Origin: Opitutus sp. GAS368
GTDB taxonomy: Bacteria; Verrucomicrobiota; Verrucomicrobiia; Opitutales; Opitutaceae
DNA: 64,000 nt
Direction of reading: 5' to 3'
NCBI GenBank assembly: GCA_945903465.1
Contig: CAMDOF010000007.1
Coordinates: 35,677-99,676 of the forward strand
Both the position numbers and the translations under genes were made by a program. How positions within the stretch are numbered: position 1 is the stretch's first letter; each line of letters starts with the position of its first letter. Below the pieces are notes generated by a model, which worked only from the letters and a program-made list of their open reading frames with translations, was not told the DNA's origin and did not search any database. Below are positions 37,239-46,720 of this stretch, piece by piece.

Positions 37239-38768
37239 ATGAGTGGGCCTGGATTTAGTCAGGACCTCCGCCAGCGACAAACGCAGTCGCTGATTCTAGC
37301 GCCGCAACTCCGGCATTCACTCAAAATCCTCCAAGTGGCGGCCTTGGACCTTCGCTCGGTCATTCAGGAGGAGCTGCAGACCAATCCGACGCTCGAGGAG
37401 TTGCCGATGGAGGGCGAAAGTCTCGATAATCCGAATAACGAGGACAACGCCACCGATCGAGATTCCGACCGCAACGGCGACACCAGCGGGGACGCCGCGG
37501 AAGCCAGCGCCCCGATTGATCAAACCATCGGAGAGCCCAAGGCCGACGAAATGGATTTCTCAAAAGATCGGGAATTTGAAATTCTCGGCAAGATGGACGA
37601 AGACTGGCGCGACCACATGGCCAGCGTCGGTGGCGCCCAACCCTACACCTCGGAAGACGCCGAACGTCGGCAGCATTTTTTCGATTCGCTGGTGAGCGAG
37701 ACCTCCCTGCAAGAGCACCTGATGCAGCAAGCGGAAACGAGCGATCTGACGGCACCGGCGATGGCAGCGATGCGTCATCTCATCGGGGGCTTGGATGATC
37801 GCGGCTTTCTCAGTCAGAGCCCAGCCGACGTGGCTCTCCAGACGGCGCTACCGCTCGACGCCGTCCACGAGGCCTTGAAACTGCTCAAGACGTTCGATCC
37901 GGCAGGTGTCGGCGCGAAGGACCTCGCAGATTGCCTGCTCGCGCAGCTCATCGCCAAGCACCGTGGGACCTCGCTGGCGGCGCGCATGATTCGTGATCAT
38001 TTCGTTTTATTGACTCGACGGCGGATCCTCGATCTCGCCCGGAAACTGGGCGCGGATGCCGACGATATCCAGTCTGCGATCGAGGAAATCGGGCAACTCG
38101 ATCCCGCGCCGGGGCGCCGCTTTGCGGAAGATAATAACCAAATTGTGATCCCCGATGTCACCGTCGAAGCGGAAGGAGACGGCTGGAAGATCATCCTCAA
38201 CAGCGACTACATCCCGCGCCTCCGGCTTTCCAGTACTTATCGGGATCTGATCGCCAAAGGGACACTGAGCAAAGTGGAGCGTGACTATCTGCGTGAGCGG
38301 ATGAAGTCGGGGAAATTTCTCATTGATTCGATTGAGCAACGGCAACGAACGATTGAGCGGATCACGGCGGAGATCATCAAGGCCCAGAAAGCGTTTTTTG
38401 AGAGTGGGGTATCGGCGTTGAAGCCGCTGACGATGACGCAGGTTGCGGACGTCGTCGGGGTGCACGAGACGACGGTCAGCCGCGCGATCGCCAATAAATA
38501 CATTCGCACGCCGCACGGCGTATTTGATTTCAAATATTTTTTTACACCGGGCTATCAGGCGGACAGCGGCGCGGCGGTTTCGAACACGAGTGTGAAGGAA
38601 ATGATCGGCGATCTGATAAACATTGAGGACAAAGCTGGACCGCTCAGCGATCAGGAGTTGGTGGTGAAGTTACAAGAAAAAGGCATTAAGATCGCGCGGC
38701 GGACGGTGGCCAAATATCGGGAGGAACTGGGGATTTTACCGAGCAACCTCCGGCGAGACTACAAGTAG
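37239..38768 (+). CDS. rpoN: RNA polymerase sigma-54 factor
   Basis: 509 residues. Region I is Gln/Leu-rich (RQTQSLILAPQLRHSLKILQVAALDLRSVI with EELQTNPTLEEL), region II is acidic, the core-binding region follows, and HTH region TMTQVADVVGVHETTVSRAIANKYIRTPHGVF precedes the RpoN box ARRTVAKYREELGI near the end. It directs polymerase to -24/-12 promoters and needs AAA+ activators; none is intact in the window, but a Fis-type HTH remnant lies at 46976. Linkage with a Ser/Thr kinase gene is notable. Confidence 0.96.
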   Translation: MSGPGFSQDLRQRQTQSLILAPQLRHSLKILQVAALDLRSVIQEELQTNPTLEELPMEGESLDNPNNEDNATDRDSDRNGDTSGDAAEASAPIDQTIGEPKADEMDFSKDREFEILGKMDEDWRDHMASVGGAQPYTSEDAERRQHFFDSLVSETSLQEHLMQQAETSDLTAPAMAAMRHLIGGLDDRGFLSQSPADVALQTALPLDAVHEALKLLKTFDPAGVGAKDLADCLLAQLIAKHRGTSLAARMIRDHFVLLTRRRILDLARKLGADADDIQSAIEEIGQLDPAPGRRFAEDNNQIVIPDVTVEAEGDGWKIILNSDYIPRLRLSSTYRDLIAKGTLSKVERDYLRERMKSGKFLIDSIEQRQRTIERITAEIIKAQKAFFESGVSALKPLTMTQVADVVGVHETTVSRAIANKYIRTPHGVFDFKYFFTPGYQADSGAAVSNTSVKEMIGDLINIEDKAGPLSDQELVVKLQEKGIKIARRTVAKYREELGILPSNLRRDYK

Positions 38769-38816
38769 GTAACCGTGGCCGCCGAGCGGGCCGGTGCAGG
38801 AAGAATTCCGTGGGTA

Positions 38817-39854
38817 TTAAGCGAGCGCGGCGCTCGGCTGAATCCGCAGGGAAGTACCGGCGGTGGCATCGGCGCCGGCTCGATCCACCCAGGCGGCAAA
38901 AGCGATCATCGCGGCATTATCTCCGGTGTGTCGTGGCTCGGCGGCAAAGAAAGGCGCGCGGGCCCGTTGCGCCTCCGCGGCGATGGCGGCCCGGAGCGGG
39001 CCATTATTAGCGACACCGCCGGAGAGCCCGACACTCTGAAAGCGCCCCCCGCCCTGGCGCAAGGCGGCGCGGGTTTTGCGGGCGAGCGCATCGACAACCG
39101 CCTGCTGATAACTCGCGCACAAATCAGCTCGGCGGGCCAAAACCTCCGTTGCCGGCAGCTTTTCCAAAAGATAACGCAAGCTGGTTTTTAGACCGGAGAA
39201 ACTAAAATCAAGTTCGTCTTTACGGCCAATACCCCGTGGAAAATCAAAGGCATCGCTCCGCCCACCCGCGGCCAATTTTTCGATGAGCGGCCCCCCCGGG
39301 TAACCCAGCCCCAATAATTTCGCGCCCTTGTCCAGCGCTTCGCCCGCGGCATCGTCGCGAGTCGAAGAGAGCACCGCGACCTGGCGATGGCAATCGACGG
39401 TAAATAACAAGGTGTTACCGCCCGAGACGATCAACCCGAGGTGAGGCAGCAGCGCCGCCAAACGCTCATCGAACTGCAAAGGACTTTCCGCGTGCAAGGC
39501 AATCAGGGGAGACCAGACATGCCCGCGCAGATGATTTACGCCGATCACCGGCACGCGCAAGGTATGGGCCAATGACTTGGCCGCGGCGACCCCCATCGCG
39601 AGGCAAGCGGCCAAACCGGGACCATAGGTCACCGCAATCGCGCTCACCCGCTCCCAACCAGGACCGCGCGCCGCCAGGCCGAGCAAGGGGCCGATCGCGC
39701 GGAGGTGTTCACGCGTGGCTAGGTCAGGCACGACCCCGCCATAAATCTCGTGCAGCGCCATTTGGCTATGGACCCACTCGCCGCTGAGCCCGACGTGCGG
39801 ATCGAAGAAGGCGAGCGCCGTCTCATCACAGGAACTCTCGATGGCGAGAATCAT
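38817..39854 (-). CDS. tsaD: tRNA N6-threonylcarbamoyladenosine synthase TsaD
   Basis: 345 residues. ILAIESSCDETALAFF opens the ASKHA fold, EIYGGVVPDLATREHLR follows, and the metal histidines lie in VNHLRGHVWSPL. LGLIVSGGNTLLF, KLLGLGYPGGP, and the later VGLSGGVANNGPLR with CHTGDN-equivalent PRHTGDNAAMIAFA complete the family pattern. It makes t6A37 in ANN-decoding tRNAs together with TsaB/C/E. Its ATG overlaps the stop of the protease gene upstream (ATGA-type overlap), indicating coupling. Confidence 0.95.
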   Translation of the reverse strand: MILAIESSCDETALAFFDPHVGLSGEWVHSQMALHEIYGGVVPDLATREHLRAIGPLLGLAARGPGWERVSAIAVTYGPGLAACLAMGVAAAKSLAHTLRVPVIGVNHLRGHVWSPLIALHAESPLQFDERLAALLPHLGLIVSGGNTLLFTVDCHRQVAVLSSTRDDAAGEALDKGAKLLGLGYPGGPLIEKLAAGGRSDAFDFPRGIGRKDELDFSFSGLKTSLRYLLEKLPATEVLARRADLCASYQQAVVDALARKTRAALRQGGGRFQSVGLSGGVANNGPLRAAIAAEAQRARAPFFAAEPRHTGDNAAMIAFAAWVDRAGADATAGTSLRIQPSAALA

Positions 39855-41143
39855 CTTAGGGGAAGGAGTCCCGCCCGAGGAAGCCCATCCAATAACTGCA
39901 AACCGCGCAGCACGGCCACGGCTGCCTCCAGTTGCCGATCAGCGATGGGGCTAAACCCGAATCGCTCCTTAAAAAGAAGCGGATCCGTGATATCCGAGCG
40001 GCTCCGTTGCCTTGCCAGCTGGCTGTCTTCTTCGGAGGTCATCACCACCTCCACGTCCGGCGCGATGCCTTGCTCATGGATGATCGCGCCACTCGGGGTA
40101 TAGTACCGGGCCGTGGTCAGGCGCAGCCCCTCGCCGTGCTCTAATTTAAACACCGATTGCACCGACCCCTTGCCGAACGAGCGCTCGCCGACAACCACCG
40201 CCCGGCTCGTATCTTTCAACGCCCCCGTCACGATCTCCGCCGCGCTGGCGCTGCCCCCATTGATCAAAATGACGAAGGGTAACGCCAGCGGCGGTCCGTC
40301 CGCTTCAGCCTTAAAATCCTCACGATCGGAGGGCTTCCGGCCTTTCGTGTACGCGATCAACTCCCCTTTTTTAAAGAAAGGTTCAGCCACTTCCACGGCC
40401 GCATCGAGCAACCCGCCCGGATTATTACGGAGATCAAGAATCAGGCTGGTCGCGCCTGCCCGTAATAAATCGCCCAAGGCGCTCCTAAATTGCTCCGCCG
40501 TATGTTCAGAAAAATCGATCAACTGCAGATACCCCATCCCCGCCGCCAGCACCCGGGCACCGCGAACGCTCTTCACCTTAATAATCTCGCGAACCAGCGT
40601 AAAATTAAGCGTCGTTTGGGTCGCCGGCCGAAAGAGCCCAATCACCACGGAGGTCTGCGGTTTGCCCCGCAAGCGGCCGACCACACCGTCAATGACCCCG
40701 CCGACTTCAAGCGCCTGACCGTCGATGCTGACAATCTCATCGCCGGTCTGAATCCCAGCACGCTCCCCCGGGCTATCGGCCAGCGGCGCGATCACCACAA
40801 TCCGGTTGAGGCGCGTCTCAACTTGAATACCCACTCCGCCGAACTCGCCGGTTAAATCCTCCTCAAACTCATCATTTTCTTTTTTTTCCAAGAACTCCGA
40901 GTGAGGATCGAGCGTTTCCACCATCCCGTGGAGGGCTCTCCGCGCGAGCGACGAGTAAGTCACGGCCTTTTCATCCAAATAATTTTCGTTGACCAGCCGC
41001 ATGACATCTTTGACGACGTTCACCGAGCGCGTGAGGTCGCGATTCGGCCAGAACGACCAAGCGGCCGACACCCGCCAGGCGGCCGCACCAAGCGCAAGCA
41101 GCAGCGCCAAGGCCGAGACGAAAGTAAGAATCCGTTTGAACAT
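39851..41143 (-). CDS. S41-family C-terminal processing protease
   Basis: About 430 residues from ATG at 41143 (MFKRILTFVSALALLLALG, a signal or anchor segment); ATG at 41167 would add eight. The PDZ domain (GEFGGVGIQVETRLNRIVVIAPLADSPGERAGIQTGDEIVSIDG) is followed by the tail-specific protease core: LILDLRNNPGGLLDAAVEVAE, catalytic Ser in INGGSASAAEIV, and catalytic Lys in RSFGKGSVQSVF. It cleaves exported proteins from C-termini in the periplasm. Coupled to tsaD. Divergent from the methyltransferase gene with a short intergenic gap. Confidence 0.93.
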   Translation of the reverse strand: MFKRILTFVSALALLLALGAAAWRVSAAWSFWPNRDLTRSVNVVKDVMRLVNENYLDEKAVTYSSLARRALHGMVETLDPHSEFLEKKENDEFEEDLTGEFGGVGIQVETRLNRIVVIAPLADSPGERAGIQTGDEIVSIDGQALEVGGVIDGVVGRLRGKPQTSVVIGLFRPATQTTLNFTLVREIIKVKSVRGARVLAAGMGYLQLIDFSEHTAEQFRSALGDLLRAGATSLILDLRNNPGGLLDAAVEVAEPFFKKGELIAYTKGRKPSDREDFKAEADGPPLALPFVILINGGSASAAEIVTGALKDTSRAVVVGERSFGKGSVQSVFKLEHGEGLRLTTARYYTPSGAIIHEQGIAPDVEVVMTSEEDSQLARQRSRSDITDPLLFKERFGFSPIADRQLEAAVAVLRGLQLLDGLPRAGLLPLR

Positions 41144-41177
41144 CAGGCGGAGTGTGGGCATCCGCATCACGTTGTAA

Positions 41178-42173
41178 ATGGGTTCGTCACCTGACTCCTC
41201 CTCCGCTCCGAGCAACGAATTTCTGGCCGTCTTTAGCGACCAGGCAGACGCCAATGGCACGATGCCGCTGGCCCGCTTCATGGCCTTGGCGCTCTACCAT
41301 CCTGAGGTTGGCTACTATCAGCGGGCGCGTGTTCGCGTGGGTCGGGGTGGTGAAACCGATTTTTTTACAGCCACGAGCAGTGGTGAGATTTTCGGAGAAT
41401 TGGTGAACGCGGCGTGCGCGAAAATATTACGGGCGAGTGGTCGCGACCCCGCCCAGCATGTTTTTATTGAGATCGGGGCAGAGCCCGCGCGGGGCGGGGT
41501 GATGACCAACGTGGCGCATGCCTTCGCGCGGACGGAGGTAAGACGACTCAACGCGCCCCTCGCGTTGCACGGGCCGTGCGTTGTCTTCTCCAACGAGCTC
41601 TTTGACGCGCAGCCGTGTCAAAGCCTGGTTTACCGAGAAGGGCGATGGCGTACGCTCGGCGTTAAATTAAGCGGTGGGCGCTTGACGGAAGTCGAACTGG
41701 CCGCGCCGGCCAGCACGGACGCACCACCGAGCACGGCGAACTATCGCCTTGATGAGCCGCGGGCCGCAACGGTTCTGGCGGAAAAGATCTTGGCCGAGCC
41801 CTGGCAAGGACTCTTCGTGGCGATCGACTACGGCAAGACGTTGCAGTCCTTGTGGCACGACACGCCTCAAGGAACGTTGCGCGCCTATTACCGCCACACC
41901 CAATCGAATGATTTACTGGCACGGCCGGGCGAACAGGATCTGACCTGTCACGTCTGCTGGGATTGGCTCGAGGCAGCCCTCCGCGAGCGCGGCTTTGCCG
42001 CACCCGTGCTCGAATTCCAAGAAGCCTTTTTCATCCGGCACGCTGGCGAGGTTATCGCGAAGGCCAGCGCCGCCGAGGCCGCTCACTTTAGTCCGCGCAA
42101 ACGAGCCCTGCTCCAGCTGCTGCACCCTGCCCATCTCGGCCAGAAATTCCAAGTCCTCCATGCGGTTAAGTGA
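41178..42173 (+). CDS. MidA/NDUFAF7-like SAM-dependent methyltransferase
   Basis: 331 residues. The family pattern is seen in PLARFMALALYHPEVGYYQR, GRGGETDFFTATSSGEIFGELV, FSNELFDAQPCQ (the NELLDA-type motif), LFVAIDYGKTL and DLTCHVCWDWLE. Human NDUFAF7 methylates an arginine of a complex I subunit; the bacterial role is unknown. The SAM glycine motif, usually ExGPGxG, reads EIGAEPARGG here, so cofactor binding may be weakened or altered. It is convergent with miaA. Confidence 0.8.
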   Translation: MGSSPDSSSAPSNEFLAVFSDQADANGTMPLARFMALALYHPEVGYYQRARVRVGRGGETDFFTATSSGEIFGELVNAACAKILRASGRDPAQHVFIEIGAEPARGGVMTNVAHAFARTEVRRLNAPLALHGPCVVFSNELFDAQPCQSLVYREGRWRTLGVKLSGGRLTEVELAAPASTDAPPSTANYRLDEPRAATVLAEKILAEPWQGLFVAIDYGKTLQSLWHDTPQGTLRAYYRHTQSNDLLARPGEQDLTCHVCWDWLEAALRERGFAAPVLEFQEAFFIRHAGEVIAKASAAEAAHFSPRKRALLQLLHPAHLGQKFQVLHAVK

Positions 42174-42278
42174 GGCGTGCACCCCCATAACCAGAAATAA
42201 AGCGGGCGGTTGGCGTGACCGCGAGGCGAGCACGCGCGGAAGCCAGCCGCTGGCGTGGCCGGACGGCGGGCGCGCTCT

Positions 42279-43190
42279 TCAGCGGGGAAATAAGTCGCGA
42301 TCATCCTCCAGGGTGGCGGCCGAGATCTGACGATGCGCCGGCAGTTGCGTACGAAACCACGTCAGCTGTTTTTTAACCAGGCCGCGCGTATTGCGAGTGA
42401 TCAACGGCCCGAGATCGGCCTCGGCGATTTCGCCCGCGAAGAGTGCCAGCACCTCGCGATAACCGATGGCTTTAGCCGCGCTCAAATTACCCGCCAAACC
42501 GCGGGGGAGTAACCCGCGGACCTCCCCCACCAAGCCCGCCGCGATCATCGCTTGCCCGCGCGCCACGATGCGATTTTCCAAATCAGCCGGCTCGCGGTGC
42601 AAACGCGTCAGCTCAATTTGATAATCGGCAAAGGGTGAAGGCCGGCGGGCAAACTCGGCCTGCAACTCCCAGAGCGGGCGACCCGAGGCGACACACCTTT
42701 CAAGCGCGCGGGCGACTCGCCGCGGGTTAGCCACATCGAGAGCGCCCAGACCCGCGGGATTGAGGAGGCGGAGCCGGGCGAGAGCTTGCGCGAGGGGGAG
42801 TTGCCCCAGCTCCTCGCGGACCGGCGCGGCCACGCTCACGTCATCGGCGACCGCGGAAAAGAAAGCCTTGAGGTAAAAGCCGCTGCCTCCCGTGATGAGG
42901 ACGGGCCGTCCGCGGGCCAGCATCTCGCCCAACGCCCGCTGGGCGCGTCGCACGTAATCGACGATATCCATCCGCTCCGCGACATCGCAGATATCGATGA
43001 GGTGGTGGGGAACTCGCGCCCGTTCCGCCGCGCTCGGCTTGGCGGTTCCAATATCCATCCCGCGATAAAACAACAAGGAATCGCACGACAAGATCTCCGC
43101 GCCGCACCTTTCGGCCCAGCGCAACGCCCACGCGGTTTTCCCGACGGCCGTCGGTCCGGTGAGCGCGTAAACGATAGGCTTTAACGACAT
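42279..43190 (-). CDS. miaA: tRNA dimethylallyltransferase
   Basis: 303 residues. P-loop GPTAVGKTAWALRWAE, then DSLLFYRGMDIGTAKPSAAERARVPHHLIDI, TGGSGFYLKAFF, and the tRNA-contacting NPRRVARALE; the C-terminal WFRTQ motif is also present. It adds the isopentenyl group to A37 of tRNAs reading UNN codons. The usual DSxQVYR segment is DSLLFYR, replacing a glutamine common in the family. Start ATG at 43190. The divergent diacylglycerol-kinase-like gene begins within 60 bp. Confidence 0.93.
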   Translation of the reverse strand: MSLKPIVYALTGPTAVGKTAWALRWAERCGAEILSCDSLLFYRGMDIGTAKPSAAERARVPHHLIDICDVAERMDIVDYVRRAQRALGEMLARGRPVLITGGSGFYLKAFFSAVADDVSVAAPVREELGQLPLAQALARLRLLNPAGLGALDVANPRRVARALERCVASGRPLWELQAEFARRPSPFADYQIELTRLHREPADLENRIVARGQAMIAAGLVGEVRGLLPRGLAGNLSAAKAIGYREVLALFAGEIAEADLGPLITRNTRGLVKKQLTWFRTQLPAHRQISAATLEDDRDLFPR

Positions 43191-43248
43191 AGAAATTTCA
43201 GTTCTTATTGATGCCGACCGCGCGATCTCCGGTCAAAAAATTTCCAAT

Positions 43249-44109
43249 CTGAAAACCCGCTTTATTATCAACCCACGTTCCGGCCACGCCGCCCGGTATC
43301 TTCCCGCGCTCACCCGGTTCATCCAGGAAACCGGGGGCACGGCGGTACATACGGAGCGCCCGCGCCACGCCTACGATCTTGCCGTCCGCGCGCTCGCGGA
43401 GGGCTGCGCGTTGATCGTCGCCGTGGGCGGCGACGGCACCCTCAATGAGGTCGGATCTGCGCTGGTGGGAACCACCGCCACCTTGGGGCTCGTCTCCTGC
43501 GGATCCGGCAATGGCCTCGCCCGCCACCTGGGCATCCACGGTTCGCCCGCCCATGCCGTGGACATTTTGCGCCACGGGCGGCCGCGCCTGATCGATAGCG
43601 GGCTGGCCGACGGTCATCCTTTTTTCAATGTGGCGGGCATTGGCTTCGAAGCCGAAATTGCCCAACGGTTCAATCGACTGCCGCGCCGAGGATTCTACCG
43701 CTACCTCACCACGAGTGCGCAGGCGTTTCGTCGCTGGCAACCGGAGCAGATTACGATCGTGGAAGGGAATCGGCGGACGCCGCTCCAGAGTTTCACCTTG
43801 GTCGTCGCCAATGCCGACCAGTATGGCAACAACGCGCGGATCGCCCCAGGCGCGCGGGTCGACGACGGCCAGCTCGACCTCTGCGCCCTCCCGCCCATCT
43901 CGTGGCGGAGCGCGGCCCCTCTGATCGCGCGCCTTTTTCTGGGTAAAATCCAAGGCGGAAAAAACGTCACCACTCGGCGCGGGCCCCACTTTGTGATCGA
44001 ACGGACCAGCGCGGGTCGCCTGCACACCGACGGAGAATCCCACGACGCCGGCCAGCGCATCGAATTTACCGTACGCCCAGCCAGCCTGCGGGTCCTGGGC
44101 CCCGCTTAA
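43249..44109 (+). CDS. Diacylglycerol/lipid kinase-like protein, non-canonical start
   Basis: About 286 residues if translation begins at CTG 43249. The DAGK catalytic fold starts at once with RFIINPRSGHAARYLPAL and continues with VAVGGDGTLNEVGSALVG, GLVSCGSGNGLARHLG and FNVAGIGFEAEIAQRF. The family phosphorylates diacylglycerol or sphingosine-type lipids (YegS/DgkB relatives). No ATG, GTG or TTG lies in frame before the conserved domain; TTG at 43411 would delete the first catalytic strand. CTG at 43249 fits the usual MKxRxIxNPxSG start position exactly. The stop overlaps the stop of the convergent GGDEF gene by three bases. Confidence 0.8.
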   Translation: MKTRFIINPRSGHAARYLPALTRFIQETGGTAVHTERPRHAYDLAVRALAEGCALIVAVGGDGTLNEVGSALVGTTATLGLVSCGSGNGLARHLGIHGSPAHAVDILRHGRPRLIDSGLADGHPFFNVAGIGFEAEIAQRFNRLPRRGFYRYLTTSAQAFRRWQPEQITIVEGNRRTPLQSFTLVVANADQYGNNARIAPGARVDDGQLDLCALPPISWRSAAPLIARLFLGKIQGGKNVTTRRGPHFVIERTSAGRLHTDGESHDAGQRIEFTVRPASLRVLGPA

Positions 44110-45017
44110 GCAACCCGGCCCAAATCGCTCGCGGCGATGACCCGATTACGCCCCTGCAGCTTGGCGGCATAAAGGGCCCGATCCGCCATCGCCAAGAGGA
44201 CCCTCGCGTCGGCCGCGTGATTCGGCAGAACCGCCACACCCGCGCTCGCTGTAATAGTTAGCGGATGCTGCTCCTCGGTAAAAAACGGATCGCGGGCCAC
44301 CGCTGCGCACACGCGCCGCGCGACGTCCATCGCGCTGGTCAAATCGGTCTGGAGCAAAATCAGGACAAACTCCTCGCCCCCAAAACGCGCCACCCGATCA
44401 ACCGACCGCACCTGCCGATTAAACCGGCGAGCCACTTCGCGCAAAACGATGTCGCCCACGGGATGGCCGTGAGTGTCGTTAATCCGTTTGAAATGGTCGA
44501 GATCGACCATGACGAGACCGAGGCTATGACCGAACCGCATCGCCCGCTCACACTCGTCTTTAAGAAAACGATCAAGCTCCCGGCGATTCCACAAACCGGT
44601 CAATTGATCACGCGTCGTCAGCAACCGCAACGCCTCCAGGGTGCCTCCGAGTTTAAGTGCATAGCGCAGCGAGCGCTCGAGGATTCGCGCGGTAATCTCG
44701 CCCTTGATGAGATAGTCGAGTGCGCCCGCGTCCATCGCCGCGAGGTCGACCCGCTCGGCCGTCTCCGCCGTGAGAAAAATGATGGGCGTGCGAGACCCTC
44801 GGGCAGTCGCTTCACGAATGAGCTGCAGCCCATCGCGCTCGCCGAGCTGATAATCGAGCAGGCCAGCCGCGTAGTCGCCCGACAGCAACATCGCGAGCCC
44901 TTCGGCGTAATTCGAAGCCCAGGCTAACTCGTAGCCCCCCGCTGGTAATGCCGCGAGAAACCCCTGCATGATTCGAAACTGCAGCCGATCATCATCAACC
45001 AGCAGGATTTTCTTCAT
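44106..45017 (-). CDS. Response regulator with GGDEF diguanylate cyclase output
   Basis: About 303 residues from ATG 45017 (MKKILLVDDDRLQF); ATG 45029 adds four. The receiver domain has the acidic pair DDD, phospho-acceptor Asp in GLLDYQLGERDG, Thr in IIFLTAETAE, and Lys in YLIKGEI. The GGDEF domain has DQLTGLWNRRELD, MVDLDHFKRINDTHGHPVGDIVL and active site RFGGEEFVLIL, with a product-inhibition RxxD (RSVD) five residues upstream. It should make c-di-GMP on phosphorylation by an unlinked kinase. Confidence 0.92.
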   Translation of the reverse strand: MKKILLVDDDRLQFRIMQGFLAALPAGGYELAWASNYAEGLAMLLSGDYAAGLLDYQLGERDGLQLIREATARGSRTPIIFLTAETAERVDLAAMDAGALDYLIKGEITARILERSLRYALKLGGTLEALRLLTTRDQLTGLWNRRELDRFLKDECERAMRFGHSLGLVMVDLDHFKRINDTHGHPVGDIVLREVARRFNRQVRSVDRVARFGGEEFVLILLQTDLTSAMDVARRVCAAVARDPFFTEEQHPLTITASAGVAVLPNHAADARVLLAMADRALYAAKLQGRNRVIAASDLGRVA

Positions 45018-45099
45018 GACCGGATACATCGCCTCGCCGCCCAACCGTCAACCCCTGGCGAGAAGCCGACGAAATCACGCGGTGAGCAGGGCAGGTTCT

Positions 45100-45900
45100 T
45101 TACCGCTGCCGACCCGCCACCAAATCCGCGGAACGTTCCGCGAGTACCGCGAGCAAACGCGCGGTATCGGTACGATGATCGCGGATACAATTGACCAACG
45201 CACTGCCGACGACGACGCCATCCGCGTGGACCGCCACTTCGGCTACTTGAGCCCGCGTGCCAATCCCGAAGCCCACGACGACCGGCAAAGACGTGTGCGC
45301 ACGAATACGGGCGATCGCCTCGGGGATATTTGCGGCCACCTGGGCCCGCACGCCCGTCACGCCCTCCTGCGAGACATAATAAATAAACCCAGTCGCCAAA
45401 GCGGCGATTTTGGCAATCCGCGCATCCGGTGAGGTCGGGGCAATAATAAAAACGGTTTCGAGCCCGTGGCACTGGCAGGCCGCGGCCAGCTCCCCGGCCT
45501 CCTCCGGCGGCAAATCCAAAGTGAGGATACCATCGACGCCAGCCGATTTGGCGGCTTGCACGTAGGCATCAACCCCATTGGAAAAGACCAAGTTATAGTA
45601 GGTGTAAAACACGATGGGCGCCTGACTGAACTCGCGGATACGGCGGACCAATTCGAAGACGCGGGCGGCGGTCATGCCGTTCTCGAGAGCCCGTTGCGCC
45701 GCGAGTTGATTGGTGGGACCATCCGCGAGGGGATCCGAAAACGGCACGCCTAGTTCAAGGAGATCGACCCCATTCGCCAGCAACGTGCGGCAGACCTCGA
45801 TCGAGGTTTCGAAATCAGGATCACCCGCGCAGACGTAAGCGACGAAGGCGGCGCGATTCTCGGCACGGGCACGGGCAAAAATTTGCTGAATTCGGGACAT
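45100..45900 (-). CDS. trpA: Tryptophan synthase alpha subunit
   Basis: 266 residues from ATG 45900 (MSRIQQIFARARAENRAAF). Catalytic Glu49 is in DLLELGVPFSDPLADGP, with conserved Asp60. The LDLPPEEAGE loop follows, then GFIYYVSQEGVTGVR and VVVGFGIGTRAQV phosphate-binding segments. It cleaves indole-3-glycerol phosphate to indole for TrpB, which is not in this window. The longer frame to 45942 begins without a family-like extension. The gene stands beside the pseudogene region. Confidence 0.95.
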   Translation of the reverse strand: MSRIQQIFARARAENRAAFVAYVCAGDPDFETSIEVCRTLLANGVDLLELGVPFSDPLADGPTNQLAAQRALENGMTAARVFELVRRIREFSQAPIVFYTYYNLVFSNGVDAYVQAAKSAGVDGILTLDLPPEEAGELAAACQCHGLETVFIIAPTSPDARIAKIAALATGFIYYVSQEGVTGVRAQVAANIPEAIARIRAHTSLPVVVGFGIGTRAQVAEVAVHADGVVVGSALVNCIRDHRTDTARLLAVLAERSADLVAGRQR

Positions 45901-46131
45901 GCAACGGAATAGTTGGCGGGAAACCGAACAGAATGACACCAAATTTTATAAAGAGATCAACGCCGGCACGAAGCGCTGACCGGCGCGTTCATCGACCCAG
46001 CTGAACCCAGCGCCCAACCCATGCTGCCCGAGCCTGGACCAGCCGTTCGCGAGAGAACGAGGCGGCGGCCACGACCAACCCGCGCGCCCGATCAGCCGAA
46101 ACCCAACTGGCGTCCGCCCGCCAACCGAACC

Positions 46132-46720
46132 TCAGGACAGCCGCAGGAAAAGCCGCGCACCTCGGCCCAGGGGCCAACCCAAGAATAACCACAGCAGCAG
46201 CCGCGCCGTCCCGCCGAGCATAAAGAAAAACGAGTACGGCAGCAGGGGGGCAACCATGGTCCCGATCCCCGGCTTGGGCGCGTCGCGTTGCGCAGATATC
46301 AGAACGAGCGGGAAATTCGAGGCCAACGGCGTCACGACGTTCATCCCGCTATCACCGACGCCGAAAGCGGCCTGGGTGGTTCCGGAGAGTAGCCCAGCAG
46401 CCTAAACATCGGCACAAAAACGGGTGCCAGAATCGCCCGTTGCGCGGAAGCCGGCCGAGGAAAATATCTGACAGCGCGGTGATTAAGACGAGGTCCACCA
46501 GCAAAGGAACCGGTCCCAGCGGCAGCGCCTTCAAGAAGGCGGCCCCGTTGACGGCGAGGCTCACGCCGACCTTCGACCACGCAAAAAGATTAACAAACTG
46601 AGCGATAAAAAAACCCGGCGACGAGATCAGGCGCCGCCAGCTCCATTATTTTCTGCATGCCTTTATAAACAGCCGCATCGCGCCGGACCGTGCCGGCCGC
46701 CAATCCGTAGGCGATCGCCG
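46132..46720 (-). pseudogene. AbgT-type transporter remnant, several frameshifts
   Basis: Fragments in three frames assemble, in order on the minus strand, into the C-terminal part of an AbgT (p-aminobenzoyl-glutamate) transporter: YGLAAGTVRRDAAVYKGMQK, FFIAQFVNLFAWSKVGVSLA, FLKALPLGPVPLLVDLVLITALSDIFLG, RAILAPVFVPMFRLLGYSPE, then TQAAFGVGDSGMNVVTPLASN and GIGTMVAPLLPYSFFF to a stop at 46132. Frame changes fall at a T7 run (about 46605), near 46455 and near 46383. The first half of the transporter is absent. Multiple lesions make a sequencing artefact unlikely. Confidence 0.75.
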
